Part shown: positions 1-8,958 of the stretch, in pieces
Layout of the letters: every line of letters begins with the position of its first letter
Numbering within the stretch: the first letter of the stretch is position 1
Source of the DNA: Streptomyces bungoensis
GTDB lineage: Bacteria; Actinomycetota; Actinomycetes; Streptomycetales; Streptomycetaceae
DNA: 64,000 nt
Direction: 5' to 3'
Assembly (NCBI RefSeq): GCF_001514215.1
Contig: NZ_KQ948853.1
Location: 219,167-283,166, forward strand
Program-made: the position numbers and the translations under genes
The notes under the pieces: model-generated
What the model was told of the DNA's origin: nothing
Databases searched by the model: none
Seen by the model: the letters and a program-made list of their open reading frames with translations, nothing else

Positions 1-1487
1 CCGGCGGCGGCGAGAAGTACGTCCAGCGGCACCGCGCACGCGGCAAGCTGCTCGCCCGGGAGCGCATCGAGCTCCTCCTCGACCCCGACACGCCCTTCCT
101 GGAGCTGTCCCCGCTGGCCGGCTGGGGCAGCGAGTACACGGTGGGCGCCTCGCTGGTCACCGGCATCGGCGTCGTCGAGGGCGTCGAGTGCCTGATCACC
201 GCCAACGACCCGACCGTGCGCGGCGGCGCCAGCAACCCGTGGAGCCTGAAGAAGGCCCTGCGCGCCAACGACATCGCGCTCGCCAACCGGCTGCCCTGCA
301 TCAGCCTCGTCGAGTCCGGCGGCGCCGACCTGCCCTCCCAGAAGGAGATCTTCATCCCCGGCGGCGCCATCTTCCGGGACCTCACCCGGCTGTCGGCCGC
401 CGGCATCCCCACCGTCGCCGTCGTCTTCGGCAACTCCACCGCCGGCGGCGCCTACATCCCCGGCATGTCCGACCACGTCATCATGGTCAAGGAGCGGGCC
501 AAGGTCTTCCTCGGCGGGCCGCCCCTGGTGAAGATGGCGACCGGCGAGGAGAGCGACGACGAGTCCCTGGGCGGCGCGGAGATGCACGCCCGGGTGTCCG
601 GCCTCGCCGACTACTTCGCCGTGGACGAGCAGGACGCGTTGCGCCAGGCGCGCCGCGTCGTCGCCCGCCTGAACCACCGCAAGGCCCACCCCGATCCGCC
701 CGCCGCCGAGCCGCCCCAGTACGACGCCGAGGAACTCCTCGGCATCGTCCCGGAGGACCTGAAGACCCCCTTCGACCCCCGCGAGGTCATCGCGCGGATC
801 GTCGACGCCTCCGACTTCGACGAGTTCAAGCCGCTGTACGGCACCAGCCTCGCCACCGGCTGGGCGACCCTGCACGGCTACCCCGTCGGCATCCTCGCCA
901 ACGCCCAGGGCGTGCTGTTCAGTGCCGAGTCGCAGAAGGCCGCCCAGTTCATCCAGCTCGCCAACCAGCGCGACATCCCGCTGCTGTTCCTGCACAACAC
1001 CACCGGCTACATGGTCGGCAGCCAGTACGAGCAGGGCGGCATCATCAAGCACGGCGCCATGATGATCAACGCGGTCAGCAACAGCCGCGTCCCCCACCTG
1101 TCCGTCCTGATGGGCGCCTCCTACGGCGCCGGGCACTACGGCATGTGCGGGCGCGCCTACGACCCCCGCTTCCTGTTCGCCTGGCCCAGCGCCAAGTCCG
1201 CCGTCATGGGCCCGCAGCAGCTCGCCGGCGTGCTGTCGATCGTCGCCCGGCAGTCGGCCGCCGCCAAGGGCCGGCCCTACGACGACGACGCGGACGCCGC
1301 CCTGCGCGCCATGGTGGAGCAGCAGATCGAGTCCGAGTCTCTGCCGATGTTCCTGTCCGGGCGGCTGTACGACGACGGCGTCATCGACCCGCGCGACACC
1401 CGCACCGTCCTCGGCCTGTGCCTGTCCGCCGTCCACACCGCCCCCTACGAGGGCGCGCGGGGCGGCTTCGGCGTCTTCCGGATGTGA
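1..1487 (+). CDS. Acyl-CoA carboxylase, carboxyltransferase (beta) subunit, 5' end outside window
   Basis: This subunit transfers the carboxyl group from carboxybiotin to an acyl-CoA. The frame is open from base 3, so the true start lies upstream. The visible protein has the crotonase-type carboxyltransferase fold: an N-terminal half with ESGGADLP and [17 protein letters not shown], and a C-terminal half with [34 protein letters not shown] and [14 protein letters not shown]. These are close to methylcrotonyl-CoA and geranyl-CoA carboxylase beta chains. The alpha subunit begins 5 bp after the stop, so the two are probably translated together. The substrate cannot be read from the sequence. The neighbours (acyl-CoA dehydrogenase, CoA ligase, hydratase) favour breakdown of a branched or aromatic acid over lipid synthesis. 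Confidence 0.95.
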   Translation, partial: GGGEKYVQRHRARGKLLARERIELLLDPDTPFLELSPLAGWGSEYTVGASLVTGIGVVEGVECLITANDPTVRGGASNPWSLKKALRANDIALANRLPCISLVESGGADLPSQKEIFIPGGAIFRDLTRLSAAGIPTVAVVFGNSTAGGAYIPGMSDHVIMVKERAKVFLGGPPLVKMATGEESDDESLGGAEMHARVSGLADYFAVDEQDALRQARRVVARLNHRKAHPDPPAAEPPQYDAEELLGIVPEDLKTPFDPREVIARIVDASDFDEFKPLYGTSLATGWATLHGYPVGILANAQGVLFSAESQKAAQFIQLANQRDIPLLFLHNTTGYMVGSQYEQGGIIKHGAMMINAVSNSRVPHLSVLMGASYGAGHYGMCGRAYDPRFLFAWPSAKSAVMGPQQLAGVLSIVARQSAAAKGRPYDDDADAALRAMVEQQIESESLPMFLSGRLYDDGVIDPRDTRTVLGLCLSAVHTAPYEGARGGFGVFRM

Positions 1488-1492
1488 GGTCC

Positions 1493-3358
1493 ATGGTCCA
1501 GACACTCCTCGTCGCCAACCGCGGCGAAATCGCCTGCCGGATCTTCCGCACCTGCGCCGCGTGGGGGATCCGCACGGTCGCCGTGCACTCGGACGCCGAC
1601 GAGAACGCGCTCCACGTGCGCGCGGCCGACACCGCGGTCCGCCTGCCGGGCGCGACGCCCGCCGAGACGTACCTGCGCGGCGACCTCGTCGTGAAGGCCG
1701 CCCTCGCCGCCGGCGCGGACGCCGTGCACCCCGGCTACGGCTTCCTCTCCGAGAACGCCGGCTTCGCCCGCGCCGTCCTCGACGCCGGCCTGACCTGGAT
1801 CGGCCCGCCCCCCGAGGCCATCGAGGCGATGGCGTCCAAGACGCGCGCCAAGGAACTGATGGGCGTCGCGCCGCTCGGCGAGGCCGACGTCACCGAGGCC
1901 GACCTGCCGGTGCTGGTGAAGGCCGCCGCGGGCGGCGGAGGGCGCGGCATGCGCGTCGTGCGCCGCCTGGACGAGCTGCCCGCCGCACTGGAGGGCGCAC
2001 GCGCCGAGGCGGCGAGCGCGTTCGGTGACGGCGAGGTGTTCGTCGAGCCGTACCTCGCCCACGGCCGCCACGTCGAGGTGCAGATCCTCGCCGACACCCA
2101 CGGCACCGTCTGGGCCCTCGGCACCCGCGACTGCTCCCTGCAGCGCCGCCACCAGAAGGTCATCGAGGAGGCACCGGCACCCGGCCTGTCCCCGGGACTG
2201 GAGGAGGAACTGCACGGCCTGGCCGTCCGCGCCGCCCGCTCCGTCTCCTACGTCGGCGCCGGAACCGTCGAGTTCCTCGTCGCCGACGGCCGCGCCCACT
2301 TCCTGGAGATGAACACCCGCCTCCAGGTCGAACACCCCGTCACCGAGGAGGTGTTCGGCATCGACCTGGTCGCGCAGCAGATCCGCGTCGCCGAGGGCCA
2401 CGCCCTCCCGGTGGACCCGCCCCCCGCGCGCGGCCACGCCGTCGAGGCCCGCCTGTACGCCGAGGACCCCGCGCGCGACTGGGCGCCCCAGACCGGCACC
2501 CTGCACCGGCTCGACGTACCGCCCGGCGTCCGCCTGGACACCGGCTACACCGACGGCGACACCATCGGCGTCCACTACGACCCGATGCTCGCCAAGGTGA
2601 TCGCCCACGCCCCCACCCGCGCGGAGGCGCTGCGCAGGCTCGCCGGCGCGCTCGAACGCACCCGGCTGCACGGCCCGGTCACCAACCGCGACCTCCTCGT
2701 CCGCTCCCTGCGGCACGAGGAACTCGCCGCCGCCCGCATGGACACCGGCTTCTACGACCGCCACCTGCCCGCCCTGACGGCCCCCGCCCCCGACCCGCAC
2801 GCCCCGCTCGCCGCCGCCCTCGCCGACGCCCACGGCCGCTCCCGCTTCGGCGGCTGGCGCAACGTCCCCTCGCAGCCGCAGGTCAAGCGGTACGAGACGG
2901 CCGGGCAGGAGCACGAGGTCCACTACCGGCACACCCGGCAGGGCCTCGCCGCCGACGGCGTCCGCGTCGTGCACGCCGACGCGCACACCGTCGTCCTCGA
3001 AGCCGACGGGGTACGCCGGACGTTCGAGGTCGCGCGCTACGGCGACGAGATCCACGTGGGCGGCACCCGCCTCACCGCCCTGCCCCGCTTCCCCGACCCC
3101 GCCGCCCAGCTCGCCCCGGGCTCCCTGGTGGCCCCGATGCCGGGCACCGTCGTACGCGTCGCCGAAGGCCTGGCCGAGGGGGCGGCCGTCCAGGCCGGGC
3201 AGCCCCTGATCTGGCTGGAGGCCATGAAGATGCAGCACCGCATCACCGCACCCGCCACCGGCACCCTCACCGCCCTGCACGCCGAGCCCGGACAGCAGGT
3301 GGAACCCGGCACGGTGCTCGCCGTCGTGCGGGAAACCCCGTCCCAGGAGCGCCCATGA
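1493..3358 (+). CDS. Acyl-CoA carboxylase alpha subunit: biotin carboxylase plus biotin carrier
   Basis: ATP-dependent carboxylation of a biotin carried on the same chain, supplying the preceding beta subunit. The 621-residue protein opens with LLVANRGEIACRIFRT (biotin carboxylase N domain). It has an ATP-grasp glycine loop AAAGGGGRGMR from residue 144, the biotin carboxylase signature LEMNTRLQVEHPVTE, and a C-terminal carrier domain with EAMKM at 576-580, where Lys579 is the biotinylation site. The stretch before the glycine loop is about 25-30 residues shorter than usual (MGVAPLGEADVTEADLPVLV), as I recall for Streptomyces members. The ATG at 1493 follows GAGGT and gives the canonical N terminus. 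The stop overlaps the next start by 4 bp (ATGA), so translation is coupled. Confidence 0.95.
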   Translation: MVQTLLVANRGEIACRIFRTCAAWGIRTVAVHSDADENALHVRAADTAVRLPGATPAETYLRGDLVVKAALAAGADAVHPGYGFLSENAGFARAVLDAGLTWIGPPPEAIEAMASKTRAKELMGVAPLGEADVTEADLPVLVKAAAGGGGRGMRVVRRLDELPAALEGARAEAASAFGDGEVFVEPYLAHGRHVEVQILADTHGTVWALGTRDCSLQRRHQKVIEEAPAPGLSPGLEEELHGLAVRAARSVSYVGAGTVEFLVADGRAHFLEMNTRLQVEHPVTEEVFGIDLVAQQIRVAEGHALPVDPPPARGHAVEARLYAEDPARDWAPQTGTLHRLDVPPGVRLDTGYTDGDTIGVHYDPMLAKVIAHAPTRAEALRRLAGALERTRLHGPVTNRDLLVRSLRHEELAAARMDTGFYDRHLPALTAPAPDPHAPLAAALADAHGRSRFGGWRNVPSQPQVKRYETAGQEHEVHYRHTRQGLAADGVRVVHADAHTVVLEADGVRRTFEVARYGDEIHVGGTRLTALPRFPDPAAQLAPGSLVAPMPGTVVRVAEGLAEGAAVQAGQPLIWLEAMKMQHRITAPATGTLTALHAEPGQQVEPGTVLAVVRETPSQERP

Positions 3359-4515
3359 CCGCCGTCATCGAATCCGAAGAGCACAAGGCCCTGCGATCCG
3401 CGGTCTCCGCGCTCGGCAGGCGCTACGGCCGCGACTACATCACCCGCACCATCGCGGAGGGCCGCCACCCCACCGAGCTGTGGGCCGAGGCGGGCAAGCT
3501 CGGCTACCTCGGGGTCAACCTCCCGGAGGAGTACGGCGGCGGAGGCGGCGGCATCGGCGAACTCTCCATCGTCCTGGAGGAACTGGGCGCCGCCGGCTCC
3601 CCGCTCCTCATGCTCGTCGTCTCACCGGCCATCTGCGGCACCGTCATCTCCCGCTTCGGCACCGAGGAGCAGAAGCGGGCCTGGCTGCCCGGACTCGCCG
3701 ACGGCACCCGCACGATGGCCTTCGGCATCACCGAACCCGACGCCGGCTCCAACTCCCACCGCATCACCACCACCGCCCGCCGCGACGGCGCCGACTGGCT
3801 CCTCACCGGCCGCAAGATCTACGTCTCCGGCGTCGACCAGGCGGACGCCACCCTCATCGTCGGCCGCACCGCGGACGCCCGCACCGGCAGCCTCAAACCC
3901 TGCCTGTTCATCGTCCCCCGCGACACCGAGGGCTTCGCCCGGCACCCCATCGACATGGAACTGAACGCCGCCGAGAAGCAGTTCGAGCTTGTCCTGGACG
4001 ACGTGCGGCTGCCCGCCGACGCGCTCGTGGGCGACGAGGACGCCGGCCTGCTGCAGCTGTTCGCCGGACTCAACCCCGAACGCATCATGACGGCCGCCTT
4101 CGCGATCGGCATGGGCCGCCACGCCCTCGCCAAGGCGATCGAGTACGCCCGCGTCCGCACCGTCTGGAAGGTCCCCATCGGCGCCCACCAGGCCATCGCC
4201 CACCCCCTGGCGCAGGCCCACATCGACCTGGAACTGGCCCGGCTGATGATGCAGAAGGCGGCCCACCTCTACGACAGCGGCGACGACATCGGCGCCGGCG
4301 AGGCCGCCAACATGGCCAAGTACGCCGCCGCGGAAGCCTGCGTGAAGGCCGTCGACCAGGCCGTGCACACCCTCGGCGGCGCCGGGCTCACCCGCGAGTT
4401 CGGACTCGCCTCGTTGATCACGGCCTCACGGGTGGCCCGTATAGCTCCGGTGAGCCGGGAGATGATCCTCAACTACGTCTCCCACCAGACCCTGGGTCTG
4501 CCCAAGTCGTACTAG
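3355..4515 (+). CDS. Acyl-CoA dehydrogenase family flavoprotein
   Basis: FAD-dependent alpha,beta-dehydrogenation of an acyl-CoA in the same pathway as the carboxylase. At 386 aa it has the normal family length. The three-domain layout is clear: helical N domain with EEYGGGGGGIGE, beta domain with GITEPDAGSN and LLTGRKIYVSG, and C-terminal helical domain with ARVRTVWKVPIGAHQAIAHP and TLGGAGLTREFGLASLI. The start overlaps the alpha-subunit stop by 4 bp. The order carboxylase-dehydrogenase-hydratase resembles the liu (leucine/isovalerate) and atu (acyclic terpene) pathways. No HMG-CoA lyase lies beside it, so the substrate stays open. Confidence 0.93.
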   Translation: MTAVIESEEHKALRSAVSALGRRYGRDYITRTIAEGRHPTELWAEAGKLGYLGVNLPEEYGGGGGGIGELSIVLEELGAAGSPLLMLVVSPAICGTVISRFGTEEQKRAWLPGLADGTRTMAFGITEPDAGSNSHRITTTARRDGADWLLTGRKIYVSGVDQADATLIVGRTADARTGSLKPCLFIVPRDTEGFARHPIDMELNAAEKQFELVLDDVRLPADALVGDEDAGLLQLFAGLNPERIMTAAFAIGMGRHALAKAIEYARVRTVWKVPIGAHQAIAHPLAQAHIDLELARLMMQKAAHLYDSGDDIGAGEAANMAKYAAAEACVKAVDQAVHTLGGAGLTREFGLASLITASRVARIAPVSREMILNYVSHQTLGLPKSY

Positions 4516-4553
4516 ACACTCGCGCAGACCCCTCGTGGCCGCTTGGAGGAACC

Positions 4554-6122
4554 GTGTTCCGCAGCGCGTACGCAGACGTCCCGCCCGTAGAACTCCCCAT
4601 CCACGAAGCCGTCCTGGGCCGGGCCGCCGAGTTCGGCGACCACCCGGCCCTGATCGACGGCACGGACGGCACCACCCTCACCTACGGACAGGTGGACCGG
4701 TTCCACCGGCGCCTCGCCGCCGCCCTCGCCGACGCCGGGGTCCGCAAGGGCGACGTCCTCGCCCTGCACAGCCCCAACACCATCGCCTTCCCCACCGCCT
4801 TCTACGCCGCCACCCGCGCCGGCGCCTCCGTCACCACCGCGCACCCCCTCGCCACCCCCGAGGAGTTCGCCGAGCAGCTCCGCGACAGCGCCGCCCGCTG
4901 GATCGTCACCGTCTCGCCCCTGCTGGCGTCCGCCCGCCGGGCCGCCGAACTCGCGGGCGGCATCCGGGAGATCCTCGTCTGCGACAGCGCCCCCGGGCAC
5001 CGCTCCCTCATCGACCTGCTCGCCACCACCGCCCCCGAACCCGACCTCGCCTTCGACCCGGCCGAGGACGTCGCCGCCCTGCCGTACTCCTCCGGCACCA
5101 CCGGCACCCCCAAGGGCGTCATGCTCACCCACCGGCAGATCGCCACCAACCTCGCCCAGCTGGAACCCGCCGTCCCCGCCGGACCCGGCGACCGCATCCT
5201 CGCCGTCCTCCCCTTCTTCCACATCTACGGCCTCACCGCCCTGATGAACGCCCCGCTGCGCAAGGGCGCCACGGTCGTCGTCCTGCCCCGCTTCGACCTC
5301 GAGACCTTCCTCGCCGCCATCGAGACCCACCGCATCACCGGCCTGTACGTCGCCCCGCCGATCGTCCTCGCCCTCGCCAAACACCCCGCGGTCGCCCGCT
5401 ACGACCTGTCCTCCCTCCAGTACGTCATCAGCGCCGCCGCCCCCCTCGACGCGCAGCTCGCCACCGTCTGCGCCGAACGCCTCGGCCTGCCCCCGATCGG
5501 CCAGGCCTACGGCATGACCGAACTCTCCCCCGGCACCCACGTCGTCCCCGTCGACCGCCTGCACGACGCCCCCGCCGGCACCGTCGGCCGGCTCATCGCC
5601 GGAACCGAGATGCGCATCGTCTCCCTCGACGACCCCGGCAAGGACCTCGGCACCCGCGAACCCGGCGAGATCCTCATCCGCGGCCCGCAGGTCATGAAGG
5701 GCTACCTCGGCCGCCCCGACGCCACCGCCGCCGTGATCGACCCCGACGGCTGGCTGCACACCGGCGACGTCGGCCACGTCGACGAGGACGGCTGGCTCTT
5801 CGTCGTCGACCGCGTCAAGGAACTCATCAAGTACAAGGGCTTCCAGGTCGCACCCGCCGAACTCGAGGCCCTGCTGCTCACCCACCCCGGCATCGACGAC
5901 GCCGCCGTGGTCGGCGCCCGCAACGAGGACGGCAACGAGATCCCGCACGCCTTCGTCGTCCGCCGGGCCACCGCCGGCGACCTGACCGAGAACGAGATCA
6001 TGCTCTACGTCGGCGAGCGCGTCGCCCCCTACAAACGCGTCCGCAAGGTCACCTTCCTCGACACCGTCCCCCGCGCCGCCTCCGGCAAGATCCTGCGCCG
6101 ACAGCTCCGGGAGCACCCATGA
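4554..6122 (+). CDS. Acyl/aryl-CoA ligase of the cinnamate:CoA ligase (4CL) type
   Basis: Adenylates a carboxylic acid and transfers it to CoA, probably feeding this operon. The 522-residue protein has the ANL motifs in order: P-loop YSSGTTGTPKGVMLTH, YGMTELSPG, GWLHTGDVGHVDEDG, KELIKYKGFQVAPAELE, and the C-terminal catalytic lysine in PRAASGKILRRQL. By motif and position I take it as the orthologue of the S. coelicolor enzyme shown to activate cinnamate and 4-coumarate (SCO4383, from memory). The GTG at 4554 is chosen because GGAGGA lies at 4545-4550. A 38-bp gap separates it from the dehydrogenase. Its stop overlaps the hydratase start by 4 bp. Confidence 0.92.
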   Translation: MFRSAYADVPPVELPIHEAVLGRAAEFGDHPALIDGTDGTTLTYGQVDRFHRRLAAALADAGVRKGDVLALHSPNTIAFPTAFYAATRAGASVTTAHPLATPEEFAEQLRDSAARWIVTVSPLLASARRAAELAGGIREILVCDSAPGHRSLIDLLATTAPEPDLAFDPAEDVAALPYSSGTTGTPKGVMLTHRQIATNLAQLEPAVPAGPGDRILAVLPFFHIYGLTALMNAPLRKGATVVVLPRFDLETFLAAIETHRITGLYVAPPIVLALAKHPAVARYDLSSLQYVISAAAPLDAQLATVCAERLGLPPIGQAYGMTELSPGTHVVPVDRLHDAPAGTVGRLIAGTEMRIVSLDDPGKDLGTREPGEILIRGPQVMKGYLGRPDATAAVIDPDGWLHTGDVGHVDEDGWLFVVDRVKELIKYKGFQVAPAELEALLLTHPGIDDAAVVGARNEDGNEIPHAFVVRRATAGDLTENEIMLYVGERVAPYKRVRKVTFLDTVPRAASGKILRRQLREHP

Positions 6123-6859
6123 CCGCCCTCATCGGCCGCACCCGCGAGCGAGCCGTCGAAACCCTCAGCCTCGACTCCACCGGCACCCGCAACGCGCTCT
6201 CCGCCGCCCTCGTCGCCGCCCTCGCCGACGCGCTGGCCGACTGCGCCGAGGACCCCGGCGTCCGCGCCGTCGTCCTCACCCACACCGGCACCACCTTCTG
6301 CGCCGGCGCCGACCTGCGCGACCCGCCCGACCCCGACGCCCTCGTCGGCCTGCTCCGCCAGATCGTCGCGCTGCCCAAACCCGTCGTCGCCCGGATCACC
6401 GGCCACGTCCGCGCCGGCGGCCTCGGCCTCCTCGCCGCCTGCGACATCGCCGCCGCCGCACCGGCCGCCACCTTCGCCTTCACCGAGGTCCGCATCGGCG
6501 TCGCCCCCGCCGTGATCTCCCTCCCGGTCCTCCCGCGCGCCGACCCCCGCGCCCTCGCCCGCTACTACCTCACCGGCGAACGCTTCGACGCCGCCGAGGC
6601 CGTACGCCTCGGCCTGCTCACCACGACCGCCGACGACGTCGACCAGGCCCTCGCCCCCGTCCTCGACGGCCTGCGCCGCTCCGCCCCCGAGGCCCTGACC
6701 GAGACGAAACGGCTGCTCACGGCTAGGGTGCTGGAGACGTTCGACCGGGACGCGGCCCACCTGACCGCGCTCTCGGCCCGGCTGTTCTCCTCCGCCCACG
6801 CCCGGGAGGGGATGACGGCCTTCCTGGAAAGACGGGATGCGGCATGGGTGGTGGTGTGA
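6119..6859 (+). CDS. Enoyl-CoA hydratase/isomerase (crotonase) family
   Basis: Hydration of an enoyl-CoA intermediate is the likely step. The 246-residue protein shows the oxyanion-hole segments FCAGADLRDPP and GHVRAGGLGLLAACDIAAAA and the catalytic region FAFTEVRIGVAPAVISLPVL, with Glu in the second catalytic position. Length is slightly under the usual 255-265. The ATG lies inside the ligase stop overlap. The 3' end overlaps the TetR gene, so the regulator is part of the operon. Confidence 0.92.
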   Translation: MTALIGRTRERAVETLSLDSTGTRNALSAALVAALADALADCAEDPGVRAVVLTHTGTTFCAGADLRDPPDPDALVGLLRQIVALPKPVVARITGHVRAGGLGLLAACDIAAAAPAATFAFTEVRIGVAPAVISLPVLPRADPRALARYYLTGERFDAAEAVRLGLLTTTADDVDQALAPVLDGLRRSAPEALTETKRLLTARVLETFDRDAAHLTALSARLFSSAHAREGMTAFLERRDAAWVVV

Positions 6860-7455
6860 GTACAGCGGCGGAACGCGACCGCGTACCCAAGCAGGACCGC
6901 AGCCGGGCCACCCGGCAGCGGCTCCTGGAGGCCGCCGTGGCCTGCCTCGCCGAGCACGGCTGGGCAGGCTCCACGGTCTCCGTCGTCGCCGAACGCGCCG
7001 GCGTCTCCCGGGGCGCCGCCCAGCACCACTTCCCCACCCGCGAGGACCTCTTCACGGCCGCCGTCGAGTACGTCGCCGAGGAACGCTCCACCGCCCTGCG
7101 CGAACTTTTCCCCGACGGCCCCGCAGACCGCCGCGCCGTCGTCGCCGCCGTCGTCGGCCTCTACACCGGCCCCCTCTTCCGCGCCGCCCTCCACCTGTGG
7201 GTCGCCGCCAGCGACGAGGAACAGCTCCGCGCGCGCGTGACCGAACTCGAGGCCCGCGTCGGCCGCGAGTCCCACCGCATCGCCGTCGAACTCCTCGGCG
7301 CCGACGAGTCCCGCCCCGGCGTCCGGGAAACCGTCCAGGGCCTGCTCGACATGGCCCGCGGCCTCGGCCTCGCCAACCTCCTCACCGACGACACCGCCCG
7401 CCGCGAGCGCGTGGTCGCCCAATGGGCGGCACTCGTGGACACGGCCCTGGACTGA
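6844..7455 (+). CDS. TetR-family regulator of the CoA-acid operon
   Basis: The N-terminal helix-turn-helix runs from RATRQRLLEAAVACLAEHGW through STVSVVAERAGVSRGAAQHHF (residues about 20-70). The C-terminal ligand-binding half is alpha-helical, about 130 residues. The ATG at 6844 is used here. A GTG at 6856 overlaps the hydratase stop as GTGA and is an equally good coupled start, 4 residues shorter. As the last gene of the operon, it most likely represses the operon in response to an acyl-CoA, as related regulators do. That is inference, because the operon promoter lies outside the window. Confidence 0.9.
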   Translation: MGGGVSTAAERDRVPKQDRSRATRQRLLEAAVACLAEHGWAGSTVSVVAERAGVSRGAAQHHFPTREDLFTAAVEYVAEERSTALRELFPDGPADRRAVVAAVVGLYTGPLFRAALHLWVAASDEEQLRARVTELEARVGRESHRIAVELLGADESRPGVRETVQGLLDMARGLGLANLLTDDTARRERVVAQWAALVDTALD

Positions 7456-7684
7456 GCCGCCACCGAGCCGGCGCGACGACCACCACGCCCACGGCCATCT
7501 CGGCCTCGAATCCTGGAACCGGCCCGAGATCACCGAGGACTTCCGCGGCCGGCCGGCCGGCCGGGCGACGAGACGGGCACCGCACGGTCCACCTCCAGGG
7601 CGAACTCCGACCTCGCCCACCGCGGCCCCGGCACAGTGAGCCCGGCCACAGGCGCATCCCGCGAACCGCAGTACCCTGTGCTCC
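7456..7684. other. Intergenic region ahead of a leader peptide
   Basis: No convincing gene is present. The stretch separates the TetR stop from the leader peptide and should contain the promoter for the leader and oxygenase. I see no clear -35/-10 pair. The segment from about 7500 to 7650 is proline/arginine-rich in all frames, as expected of non-coding high-GC DNA. Confidence 0.5.
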
Positions 7685-7765
7685 ATGCTTCCGATGCTCG
7701 TCCGACGCCGCCACGTGGACTACGTGCGCGTCACGAGCATGGGCTGTCGGCGCTTCTCCGCCTGA
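7685..7765 (+). CDS. Short cysteine-containing leader peptide upstream of the oxygenase
   Basis: A 26-codon ORF with ATGs at 7685 and 7694. It encodes a peptide with the core RRRHVDYVRVTSMGCRR. This fits the actinobacterial leader-peptide pattern R-R-x-H/x-V-D-x-x-R-x-x-S-x-x-C-R, which I know from small ORFs placed before sulfur, cysteine and transport genes. It ends 96 bp before the oxygenase gene, on the same strand. Such leaders are thought to act by cysteine-dependent ribosome stalling or attenuation. The 7766-7861 spacer is C-rich and contains GC-rich dyads such as GGGGGCCGCC near 7803 and CCGGCGGCC near 7820. The peptide is too small for normal gene calling. The assignment rests on the motif and position. 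Confidence 0.6.
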   Translation: MLPMLVRRRHVDYVRVTSMGCRRFSA

Positions 7766-7861
7766 CCCAGCCCCCTGCGCGCTTTCTCCCTCTTCCGGCA
7801 CCCGGGGGCCGCCACACCCCCGGCGGCCGCCCGTGCCCCGTACACCCAGCGGACGCACCCC

Positions 7862-8893
7862 ATGACGACGCACACCGCGACGAACCCGTCGTACGCCCAG
7901 CTCCCCATCATCGACCTCTCCGCCGCCGACCGCGGCCCCCAGGCCCGCGCCCTCCTCCACGCCCAGCTGCACAGCGCCGCCCACGACGTCGGCTTCTTCC
8001 AGCTCGTCGGCCACGGCGTGACCCCGGCCGAGACCGACGCGCTGCTCACCGCCATGCGCGCCTTCTTCGCCCTCCCCGAGGCCGACCGGCTCGCCCTCGA
8101 CAACGTCCGCTCCCCGCACTTCCGCGGCTACACCCGCACCGGCGACGAACGCACCGCCGGTGCCCGCGACTGGCGCGACCAGCTCGACATAGGCGCCGAA
8201 CGCCCCGCCCACGTCCCCGGCCCCGGCGAACCGCCCTACTGGTGGCTGCAGGGCCCCAACCAGTGGCCGGCCGCCCTCCCCGGACTGCGCACCGCCGCCC
8301 TCGCCTGGATCGACCGGCTGAGCGCCGTCGCCGAGCGCCTGCTCCGCGAACTGCTGACCGCCATCGGCGCTCCCGCAGGCTTCTACGACCCCGTCTTCGG
8401 CGAGCACGCCCACCCGCACCTCAAGCTCGTCCGCTACCCCGGCAGCGCGGGCGACGGCACCGACCAGGGCGTCGGCGCCCACAAGGACTACGGCTTCCTC
8501 ACCCTGCTCCTGCAGGACGCCGTCGGCGGCCTCCAGGTCCAGCGCGCGGACGGCCGCTTCCACGACGTGCCGCCGATCGAGGGCGCCTTCGTCGTCAACC
8601 TGGGCGAACTCCTCGAGGTCGCGACCAACGGCTACCTGATCGCCACCAACCACCGCGTGGTGAGCCCGCCCGGAGCGACGGAACGCTTCTCCGTCCCGTT
8701 CTTCTACAACCCCCGCCTGGACGCCCGGATCGAGCCGCTGCCCTTCCCGCACGCCACCACGGCCCCCGGCATCACCACCGACCCGGCCAACCCGCTGTAC
8801 GCCGAGTACGGCTACAACGAACTCAAGGGCAAGCTCAGGGCCCACCCGCTGGCGGCGCAGCGGCACCACGGGGACCTGCTGACCCCGGCGTGA
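7862..8893 (+). CDS. Fe(II)/2-oxoglutarate-dependent oxygenase, isopenicillin-N-synthase-like
   Basis: A non-haem iron oxygenase of 343 aa. The N-terminal DIOX_N region contains LPIIDLSA and HDVGFFQLVGHGV. The 2OG-FeII domain holds the iron triad: His and Asp in GAHKDYGFLTLLLQD and the distal His in ATNHRVV. The Arg-x-Ser co-substrate motif is in ERFSVPFFYNP. The presence of RxS favours 2-oxoglutarate use over an IPNS-type reaction. The substrate is unknown. The upstream leader peptide suggests control by cysteine or sulfur supply, possibly in oxidation of a sulfur compound or amino acid. A strong hairpin ends the unit at 8904-8947. Confidence 0.9.
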   Translation: MTTHTATNPSYAQLPIIDLSAADRGPQARALLHAQLHSAAHDVGFFQLVGHGVTPAETDALLTAMRAFFALPEADRLALDNVRSPHFRGYTRTGDERTAGARDWRDQLDIGAERPAHVPGPGEPPYWWLQGPNQWPAALPGLRTAALAWIDRLSAVAERLLRELLTAIGAPAGFYDPVFGEHAHPHLKLVRYPGSAGDGTDQGVGAHKDYGFLTLLLQDAVGGLQVQRADGRFHDVPPIEGAFVVNLGELLEVATNGYLIATNHRVVSPPGATERFSVPFFYNPRLDARIEPLPFPHATTAPGITTDPANPLYAEYGYNELKGKLRAHPLAAQRHHGDLLTPA

Positions 8894-8903
8894 CCCTGCC
8901 GCA

Positions 8904-8947
8904 AGGGGCGCGGGCGGCCGCACCGGCGTGCGACCGCCCGCGCCCCT
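8904..8947. terminator. Bidirectional hairpin between convergent genes
   Basis: Perfect 14-bp inverted repeat AGGGGCGCGGGCGG / CCGCCCGCGCCCCT with a 16-nt loop. It sits between the oxygenase stop (8893) and the citrate synthase-like stop (8959, minus strand). There is no T-tract, as is usual in Streptomyces. Confidence 0.75.
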
Positions 8948-8958
8948 CAGCGGCTCCC

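Noticed and set aside
1445..3280. 611-codon minus-strand frame opposite the biotin carboxylase gene
   Set aside because: Shadow frame; no start context or recognisable domain.
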